Shown here: positions 1 through 5,833 of the stretch, piece by piece | Layout of the letters: the number at the start of each line of letters is the position of its first letter | Position numbering within the stretch: the stretch's first letter is position 1 | DNA from: Sedimentisphaerales bacterium | GTDB lineage: Bacteria > Planctomycetota > Phycisphaerae > Sedimentisphaerales > Anaerobacaceae | Assembly: GCA_030630905.1 (NCBI GenBank) | Contig: DAOVMB010000052.1 | Location: 1-9,633, forward strand | DNA length: 9,633 nt | Reading direction: 5' to 3' | The notes under the pieces: generated by a model | The model's input: only the letters and a program-made list of their open reading frames with translations | Told to the model about the DNA's origin: nothing | Databases searched by the model: none | Position numbers and translations under genes: made by a program

Positions 1-23
1 CCGATGTCTGCGTCCCATTTTAT

Positions 24-52
24 TTGACAGTTTATTTTACATGATTTAGACT
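24..52 (+). promoter_or_regulatory. Candidate sigma70-type promoter for the MNT-like gene
   Basis: A perfect -35 hexamer TTGACA lies at 24-29. After a 17-nt spacer, TAGACT at 47-52 matches 4 of 6 bases of the -10 consensus. Transcription would begin near position 59 and run through a leader hairpin into the nucleotidyltransferase-like gene. The -10 is only fair, and planctomycete-type genomes may use looser promoters, so this is a sequence-based guess. Confidence 0.4.
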
Positions 53-75
53 TTCAAATATTTTAATAATCAGGT

Positions 76-93
76 ACTTCAAGAAACTGAAGT
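76..93 (+). other. Small leader hairpin upstream of the MNT-like gene
   Basis: ACTTCA at 76-81 and TGAAGT at 88-93 are perfect 6-bp inverted arms around the 6-nt loop AGAAAC. The element lies between the candidate promoter at 24-52 and the gene. It could be a protein-binding dyad or an RNA stem. It is short enough to be chance in AT-rich DNA. Confidence 0.25.
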
Positions 94-218
94 TGTCTAT
101 GAAGGATGAATGAGAAATGTATTAATTCACAAATACTTTGGTGTTAATCCGAAGGTGGTATGGGATACCTGTAAAAATGATCTCCCAGCCCTTAAAACCT
201 TTATCGGAAAAGTGCTTA

Positions 219-548
219 ATGATTAACAGTGAACGAGACTATAGCAAAGAAATAGCCAATCTCTGTAAGCAACATAATGTGAAATACCTCGGATTGCACG
301 GCTCATCTTACGACCAGGAGAACGTCGGCACTGAAGATGCCGAAATAAATTTTCTTGTGGAGTTTTTTTTACCGATGGATCCGAAGCAGTACGGCATGTG
401 CTACTTTGGATTGGAGAAGGAGCTTGGAGACATGTTCGGCCGCCAAGTTGGCTTGTGTGATCTTACCGGCATAACTCATCCGGACATATTGCGGCCATTA
501 ACTAAGCGCAAGACTGATATCTATAAAGCTACGGAACCCCCAATGTGA
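219..548 (+). CDS. Solitary MNT-type nucleotidyltransferase-fold protein, probably catalytically degenerate
   Basis: The protein resembles the small MNT nucleotidyltransferases (MntA-like, often antitoxin partners of HepT). A helix is followed by the strand-turn YLGLHGSS, then AEINFLVEF where active members have S-D-x-D-LLVEF. After that comes a YFGLEKELGDMFGR helix like that preceding the family's VDL strand. On the 109-residue form from position 219, GS is at residues 28-29. The usual DxD is replaced by E42 and N44, and the later V-D-L is V-G-L (G78). The three metal-binding carboxylates therefore look lost or weakened, suggesting a pseudoenzyme or a binding-only protein. The start at 219 (ATG) leaves the family's usual short N-terminus. 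ATG at 177 and TTG at 138 are in-frame alternatives, giving up to 136 aa. None has a strong Shine-Dalgarno site. No HepT-like gene follows. The last codons and stop lie inside a hairpin at 537-557. The fold is fairly secure; the function is not known. Confidence 0.72.
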   Translation: MINSERDYSKEIANLCKQHNVKYLGLHGSSYDQENVGTEDAEINFLVEFFLPMDPKQYGMCYFGLEKELGDMFGRQVGLCDLTGITHPDILRPLTKRKTDIYKATEPPM

Positions 549-557
549 AATTGGGGG
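537..557 (+). terminator. GC-rich hairpin over the stop codon; possible weak terminator
   Basis: CCCCCAAT at 537-544 and ATTGGGGG at 550-557 form a perfect 8-bp stem with the 5-nt loop GTGAA. The stop codon TGA of the MNT-like gene (546-548) sits in the loop. No T-run follows, so it is not a standard intrinsic terminator. It could protect the 3' end of the mRNA or affect termination of translation. A second hairpin follows about 20 nt later. Confidence 0.4.
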
Positions 558-844
558 CTAAGCAATTTGAGGCTTGACCGGCCGCCGGTAAATATTATCA
601 TCAAGGCATGGGAAAAATCATCCGCTATATTACCTGGATAATGCGATATATCAATCCACTCTGAAAAAGGCTGAAAAATCCCACTACAAGATTTAACACT
701 GAAGATTTTGCCCTGGAGCATTGCCCAATTTTCTTGACTGACTTTCTGATTTTGGTTTTAATGCTACGCTAAGATATTATGAATAATCAAGTATAATTGC
801 CTACATGAACGAATAAGGTTGGAATTTGAAAGGTACAAAGGAAG
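549..844. other. Intergenic region between the MNT-like gene and aspC
   Basis: This is 296 nt without a supported gene. It contains the right arm of the stop-codon hairpin and a second hairpin at 577-589, with arms ACCGG and CCGGT and loop CCG. A short direct repeat of CTGAAAAA occurs at 661-668 and 671-678, and a promoter-like site lies at 734-762. TATAAT at 792-797 is a perfect -10 hexamer without a matching -35, so it is a weaker alternative start site. I looked for a HepT-like remnant in all frames and saw none. Confidence 0.5.
734..762 (+). promoter_or_regulatory. Candidate sigma70-type promoter for the aspC operon
   Basis: TTGACT at 734-739 matches 5 of 6 -35 bases. TTTAAT at 757-762, 17 nt further on, matches 5 of 6 -10 bases. 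Transcription would start near 769, about 75 nt before the aspC start. This is the best promoter match in the window and is correctly placed for the plus-strand gene cluster. Confidence 0.55.
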
Positions 845-2035
845 ATGAGAGTCAGTAAACGAGCCCAGGAGGTGCCGACTTCGGCAACAATCGCTGTAAC
901 TTCGCGAGCACAGGAATTAAAAGCACAAGGTGTGGATGTGGTCGGTTTCGGTGCCGGGGCACCGGATTTCGATACGCCCGATTATATCAAAGAAGCTGCT
1001 ATTGAGTCGTTGAAGGCCGGCCAGACGAAATACACTGCCGCAGCCGGTATCGTCGAGTTGCGGAAAACCATTGCCGAGAAGCTGCGGAAGGAAAACGGTC
1101 TGAACTATACTGCCGATCAGGTCATCGTCAATATCGGCGGCAAGCACTCGGTTTACGAGGCGATGCAGGCTGTGCTGGATCCTGGCGATGAGGTGATTCT
1201 ACCTACGCCATACTGGGTAACGTATCCTGAGACGATAAAGCTTGCCGGCGCTACGGCAAAGATTATCGAAACCGATAAGAGTACCGGCTACAAAATCACG
1301 CCGGCACAGTTGGAAGCGGCAATCACGGACAAAACCGCCATGCTGCTGATTAACTCGCCCAACAATCCGGGCGGATTTACATATACGCCGGACGAACTCA
1401 AAGCCATCGCGAAGGTTCTCGAAGGAACAAATGTGTACGTCATTTCAGATGAGATATACGAAAAGCTCATCTACGGCGATACGAAATTCGTGAGTTTTGC
1501 TTCGTTAAGCGAAGATGCTTTCAAAAGGACGCTGACTCTGAACGGCTTTAGCAAGACTTACTCCATGACCGGCTGGCGTCTGGGATACACGGCAGGGCCG
1601 CTGGAAGTCATCAAGGCCATGGGGCGGCTCCAGTCTCACATGACCTCGAACCCTGTCACTTTCTGCCAGTATGCGGCGATTGCGGCCCTGGGCGAGCCTT
1701 CAGCAGCGGCTATCGAGCAGATGAGGGTTGAATTCGAGCGTCGAGGTAAATATATGTCCGAGCGGCTAAATGGCATCGAAGGTGTGGAATGCCCTGAGGC
1801 TACCGGCGCTTTTTACTGTTTCCCTGATGTTTCCGCCCATTATGGCCGAAATATTAATGGTGCGAAGATTGCCGGCAGTATGGATTTCGCCAAAGCACTG
1901 CTGGAACAAGCCAATGTGGCCCTGGTTCCGGGTTTGCCGTTTGGCTGTGACAATAATGTGCGTTTGAGTTTTGCCTGTTCGCTCGATCAGATTACCAAAG
2001 GATTAGATAGACTTCAAGAATGGCTAAGTCAGTAA
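845..2035 (+). CDS. aspC: Class I aspartate-type aminotransferase (PLP-dependent)
   Basis: This cytosolic pyridoxal-phosphate enzyme of fold type I would transfer the amino group between aspartate (or related amino acids) and 2-oxoglutarate, linking glutamate, aspartate and oxaloacetate. The 396-residue length is normal for the subgroup found in Bacillus and Thermus. Visible landmarks are the N-terminal SATIAVTSRAQEL, the GAGAPDFDTP substrate loop (about 36-45), W124 stacking on PLP, and N174 in NSPNNPGG. Also visible are D202 and Y205 in SDEIYE, the PLP lysine K237 in NGFSKTYSMTGWR with R245 as phosphate anchor, and R373 in NVRLSFA binding the substrate carboxylate. GGK at 98-100 stands where GAK is common. 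The ATG start fits the family. Its purine-rich AAAGGAAG lies directly against the start codon, closer than usual. The 3' end overlaps the next gene by 16 nt, implying co-transcription. The exact amino acid preference cannot be told: related enzymes include prephenate and broader aminotransferases. Confidence 0.93.
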   Translation: MRVSKRAQEVPTSATIAVTSRAQELKAQGVDVVGFGAGAPDFDTPDYIKEAAIESLKAGQTKYTAAAGIVELRKTIAEKLRKENGLNYTADQVIVNIGGKHSVYEAMQAVLDPGDEVILPTPYWVTYPETIKLAGATAKIIETDKSTGYKITPAQLEAAITDKTAMLLINSPNNPGGFTYTPDELKAIAKVLEGTNVYVISDEIYEKLIYGDTKFVSFASLSEDAFKRTLTLNGFSKTYSMTGWRLGYTAGPLEVIKAMGRLQSHMTSNPVTFCQYAAIAALGEPSAAAIEQMRVEFERRGKYMSERLNGIEGVECPEATGAFYCFPDVSAHYGRNINGAKIAGSMDFAKALLEQANVALVPGLPFGCDNNVRLSFACSLDQITKGLDRLQEWLSQ

Positions 2036-5000
2036 AGAGGAAGAAACGCAGCGTCTCTACGCTACGTGTGGTAGAATCTACAGTCTCTGAACAGGCAGTA
2101 CAAGCGGTCAGGCACGGGGCCTTGTCCGGCTGGCCTATAATTATCGGCTGGCTGGCGATGCTAATTTTTACCGTTCATGCATGCTCACACATGGTCGCCG
2201 CCGGCGATACCTGGGTTGCGATGGCCTGCGGGCGGCATTTTGTCAATCACGGCGTCGATACTATCGAGCCGTTCAGTGCGAACTCGCACAAGGCGGGGCC
2301 AACGGAAGAAGAGATTCGAACCTGGCCCGATTGGGCACAGTGGATTGCAGGCAAAGTCGGTATCAAGACAGTCAAATACTGGCATCCTACCGGCTGGATC
2401 AATCAGAACTGGCTGACGCATGTTATCTTCTACTCGCTGGTGCCCGAATCATCTTATGCAGACGGCATGAGTTTCTCATCGAATGCGCTGGTCTATTGGA
2501 ATTTCGCCATTTACATATTGACCGTGATTTGCGTCTATTACACGGGCCGGCTGCTGGGGGCTAATCCCGCGCTTTGTGCCGTCTTCTCCTGCTTTGCGAT
2601 GTTCATCGGGCGTTCGTTTCTCGATGTCCGCCCGGCGGGTTTCTCAAACATGCTGGTAGCGGTCTTTCTGCTCATACTTGTGCTGACGACGTATCGGAAC
2701 ATACTTTATATTTGGCTAATCGTCCCATTGTCCGTTTTCTGGTGCAATGTCCACGGCGGATACATCTACGTCTTCATTATGCTCGTTCCTTTTGTGGGTC
2801 TTAACCTTCTAACGAGCATTTCCAAAAAAAGGTTCATTTCCATCGGACGAAAAGGAATCTACCACACCATGGCCGCGGGCTTCGTCGCTTTTTTAGCGAC
2901 TATTGTGTTCAACCCGTTTCATTTGACGAATCTTACTCATACGTTCGTCATTAGTTTCAGTAAACATGCCGAGCGGTGGCGTGACATTCACGAATGGAGG
3001 TCCGCTTTCGACTGGACCAACCGTGTTGGTACGGGTTTCCCGTTTTTAGTACTTTATATTCTCAGTATCGGCTTATTGATCCTCTGGCTGTTTTCCCGCT
3101 TTCTCAGGCCGAGATTCCTCAAAGCGCCCAGGAATGAGCTTGAGGCCCAGAAAAAGTTGTACATCAAGCTGTCGACAGTCTTTGGCTACACGGCATCCGT
3201 TCTGGTCTGCTGGGTGACATTCGTCAGTTTTTCGCTTCTTGGTCTCGATGCCGTAAGCTTCTTTTGGTGTGCGGCCTTCGTAGCTATTATCTTGCTGAGT
3301 ATTTATAAAAATGTTCATTTCATTTATTTGGCGGTTCTATTGACCCTGTTGGCCGTATGGTCAGGCGATGTGGCCGCCGGTTATAACGGCAGATATTTCT
3401 ATCCTTTTGTTATATTGCCCGTCTATGTCGTACTGCATACCCTGGCTTCACTGTTTTCCAAACCGGCAAAATACAAGCCTGAGAATATTGCCTTTGTGAT
3501 TCTGGCGGCCCTTGTTTCTATAGTGCTGATGGCAGCGATTTTTAATCCGTTCAAGTTCGAACTACCGTTATGGAACGTAGGACAATTCTTTGGTTTGCAG
3601 CGAATATGGCGCCCGGTGTATGAACGTAACCTCGGATTAAGCTATAGAAATTTATTCGATGTGCTTTATATGCTCAACATGGTTTCGATTATTTTCTGGA
3701 TTGGATTTCCATACCTGAAAGAAATCCTCGGCAGGGCACGAGACGAGGCAAATCAAAATCATCAAGCCGAGACATATCAATTGCCCCGGATTGATTTGGT
3801 GGTAATCACTATCGCGGCCCTGACGATTTATATGGCCATCCGTTCTCGCAGGTTTATCCCGATAGCCGGGATTGCAGCCTGCCCTGTAGCGGCGATGTTT
3901 ATCGACCAGATCATTCGCGGGATTTCGGCGAGTCGAAACTTCTATGCTGACAATCGCCTGAAAGTTTCTCCCATGCCTCGCAGTCTGCAATTATCTTTTA
4001 CCGTTGCCGGCACTTTGGCGGTCCTGTTTTTCGGTATTTGGTGGGGGCTTAGGTTCAAGCGTGTCTATCTCGATCCGTGGCCTTCGGACCCGAAACTGAG
4101 TTCTGTTTTTATGCGGATGACCGCCTCGGACGCCAAGCCTTTCTACGCTCTGAAGTTCATTAAAGATAACAAGTTGGAAGGTAAAATGTTCAACTACTGG
4201 ACTGAGGGCGGTTTCATCGCCTGGGGCCAGGAGCCCGATCCGAATACCGGCCGAACCCCTCTGCAGTTATTCATGGACGGCAGAGCACAGGCGGCATATA
4301 ACCGCAGAGCTTTTGATATCTGGACACATATTATGTCCGGGGGGCTCCCTGGTTCGACCGGATATGAGATCATGCAGGCCGCCCAGATAAGAGCGAGGAC
4401 GACTGGAAAGAAATTAGGACAAATATTGACTCCGGACGATTATGTCAAACTCGGGCAGTCCATGAGTGATGAGTTTGAAAAACGTAACGTCTGGGTCGTC
4501 TTAATGCCATCTGCCGTATACAATGATCCCGACCAGGCAAGTTCTTATCACACGATAAGAGGATTTGAACGGAATCCCAATTGGCCGGTCGTGTTTTTCA
4601 ATAACAGGCAAAAGTTGTTCGTTGACATAAGAACGCCCCGGGGCAAAGAACTTTTCGACGGGATATTTAACGGAAAAACCATCTATCCAGATGATTACCA
4701 CAAGAACCTGATAAGCGCCCATAGCTGGCTTCGTTATCGTCCGGGCATAGAGGAAAAAAAGAAGGCTCTTGATTTTGCTATAAAGGCATTTAATCTAAAT
4801 CCGATGCCGACCACCATTCTTGAAATACTCCTTATGGCCACGAACTTCGTCGAACTAAGTCCCGGGGTTAATAAGTTTTGCCTGGATTATTTCGGTGAGT
4901 TTACTGAAAAAGAAAATATTTGGGCTAAGCAGGATGGTTACCGGCATAAAGTTGAAGCCGTACGATTGGCGTGCTACCATCTGAAGAAACTCGCCCAGTC

Positions 5001-5094
5001 GCGGGGAGACACAACACTTGTGAACTTTTATGCCGGCAAGGAAAATGAATATTTACTTGAAATGGCGAGTATACATAAAGGCAAGAGGTGGTGA
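2020..5094 (+). CDS. Large polytopic membrane protein of glycosyltransferase-C type, with internal repeat and C-terminal soluble domain
   Basis: The 1024-residue product has a basic N-terminus (about 1-35), many hydrophobic segments between about 37 and 675, and a soluble C-terminal part (about 690-1024). Motifs match a family of GT-C-like membrane proteins: AGDTW in the first loop (61-65) and NQNWLTH (128-134). Further motifs are RPAGFSN (204-210), NVHGGY (243-248), FNPF (297-300) followed by WRDIHEW (320-326), and SRRFIP (609-614). After the last helix come NYWTEGGFIAW (725-735) and FMDGR (751-755), also family-typical. Residues 910-930 resemble one TPR-like hairpin. GT-C enzymes transfer sugars from polyprenyl-phosphate donors on the outer face of the membrane; that role is inferred here. 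The core seems duplicated: residues 246-300 align without gaps to 457-511, ending in FNPF both times. The ATG overlaps the end of aspC by 16 nt with no clear Shine-Dalgarno site, so translation may be coupled. The stop codon directly abuts the next start. No acceptor or donor can be named. Confidence 0.8.
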   Translation: MAKSVKRKKRSVSTLRVVESTVSEQAVQAVRHGALSGWPIIIGWLAMLIFTVHACSHMVAAGDTWVAMACGRHFVNHGVDTIEPFSANSHKAGPTEEEIRTWPDWAQWIAGKVGIKTVKYWHPTGWINQNWLTHVIFYSLVPESSYADGMSFSSNALVYWNFAIYILTVICVYYTGRLLGANPALCAVFSCFAMFIGRSFLDVRPAGFSNMLVAVFLLILVLTTYRNILYIWLIVPLSVFWCNVHGGYIYVFIMLVPFVGLNLLTSISKKRFISIGRKGIYHTMAAGFVAFLATIVFNPFHLTNLTHTFVISFSKHAERWRDIHEWRSAFDWTNRVGTGFPFLVLYILSIGLLILWLFSRFLRPRFLKAPRNELEAQKKLYIKLSTVFGYTASVLVCWVTFVSFSLLGLDAVSFFWCAAFVAIILLSIYKNVHFIYLAVLLTLLAVWSGDVAAGYNGRYFYPFVILPVYVVLHTLASLFSKPAKYKPENIAFVILAALVSIVLMAAIFNPFKFELPLWNVGQFFGLQRIWRPVYERNLGLSYRNLFDVLYMLNMVSIIFWIGFPYLKEILGRARDEANQNHQAETYQLPRIDLVVITIAALTIYMAIRSRRFIPIAGIAACPVAAMFIDQIIRGISASRNFYADNRLKVSPMPRSLQLSFTVAGTLAVLFFGIWWGLRFKRVYLDPWPSDPKLSSVFMRMTASDAKPFYALKFIKDNKLEGKMFNYWTEGGFIAWGQEPDPNTGRTPLQLFMDGRAQAAYNRRAFDIWTHIMSGGLPGSTGYEIMQAAQIRARTTGKKLGQILTPDDYVKLGQSMSDEFEKRNVWVVLMPSAVYNDPDQASSYHTIRGFERNPNWPVVFFNNRQKLFVDIRTPRGKELFDGIFNGKTIYPDDYHKNLISAHSWLRYRPGIEEKKKALDFAIKAFNLNPMPTTILEILLMATNFVELSPGVNKFCLDYFGEFTEKENIWAKQDGYRHKVEAVRLACYHLKKLAQSRGDTTLVNFYAGKENEYLLEMASIHKGKRW

Positions 5095-5790
5095 ATGGTT
5101 TCAATCAGCGTTTTTTTCCCCTGTTACAATGAGCAGGAAAATGTTGGCCGGACCGTTGAAAAGGCGCTCGATGTCATGGAAAAACTCAACGCTGATTTTG
5201 AGGTAATCATCATCGACGACGGCAGTTCTGACGGCACCGGGCAAATCGCCGATGAGATTGCAGGACGAGACGGCAGGGTAAATGTGGTGCATCATGAAGC
5301 TAATCTTGGTTACGGAGCTGCGCTGCAATCCGGTTTCAAAGCGGCAACAAAAGAGCTTGTCTTTTACACCGATGGCGACGGCCAATTCGATATTAACGAA
5401 ATGCCGCCGCTGCTTGACCTGATGGAGCAATACGATATTGTCAGTTGCTACCGGCTGAATCGCCAGGACTCGATAATCCGCAAAATCAATGGTTGGTGCT
5501 GGACAAAGTTGATTTGCATGATGTTCGGCCTGAAAATCCGCGACATTGACTGTGCTTTCAAGTTATATAAAAGGGAGATATTTGATAAAATCGAATTGTC
5601 GAGTACCGGCGCTCTGATCGATGCCGAGATCCTGGCGCGGGCCGCCCGCAAAGGGTACCGGATAATCCAGAAAGGCGTGCATCATTATCCGCGGCCGGCC
5701 GGCGAACAATCCGGTGCGAGTTTACGAGTGATTCTCCGTGCTTTCAAAGAGCTAATTAAGCTGCAAAGTCGAATCCGGAGCGGGAATTGA
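5095..5790 (+). CDS. Family 2 glycosyltransferase, DPM1/polyprenyl-phosphate sugar synthase-like
   Basis: This 231-residue GT-A fold enzyme probably transfers a sugar from a nucleotide donor to a polyprenyl phosphate at the cytosolic face of the membrane. Visible motifs are the first strand ISVFFPCYNEQENV, IIIDDGSSDGT with the nucleotide-binding pair D41-D42, and NLGYGAALQSGFKAA (70-84). The metal-binding YTDGDGQFD holds D93 and D95. DIDCAFKLYKR (150-160) is typical of dolichol-phosphate-mannose synthase-like members, and HHYPRPAGEQSG (196-207) follows. No C-terminal membrane segments are seen, so it resembles the short, soluble or peripheral subtype. The ATG follows the preceding TGA with no gap. 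AGAGG at about 5084-5088 inside the upstream gene is a good ribosome site, so the two are almost certainly translated together. Pairing with a GT-C-like protein fits a donor-maker and donor-user arrangement. The sugar and lipid are unknown. Confidence 0.9.
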   Translation: MVSISVFFPCYNEQENVGRTVEKALDVMEKLNADFEVIIIDDGSSDGTGQIADEIAGRDGRVNVVHHEANLGYGAALQSGFKAATKELVFYTDGDGQFDINEMPPLLDLMEQYDIVSCYRLNRQDSIIRKINGWCWTKLICMMFGLKIRDIDCAFKLYKREIFDKIELSSTGALIDAEILARAARKGYRIIQKGVHHYPRPAGEQSGASLRVILRAFKELIKLQSRIRSGN

Positions 5791-5833
5791 TAGCTGAAAC
5801 TAAATATGATATGCGAAGTGCAATATATAAGTT

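Noticed and set aside
106..147. 13-codon frame (ATG at 106) that might be a leader peptide
   Set aside because: It has no run of one regulatory amino acid, and the nearby hairpin lies upstream of it rather than downstream as in attenuators.
521..721. Minus-strand 66-codon frame across the intergenic region
   Set aside because: It has no ribosome site or family resemblance, and it overlaps the hairpin at the end of the MNT-like gene. It is probably chance.
5787..5815. TTGATA followed by TATGCG as a promoter for the fusion gene
   Set aside because: The -10 matches only 3 of 6 bases, and the 43-nt gap is easily explained by co-transcription with the glycosyltransferase.
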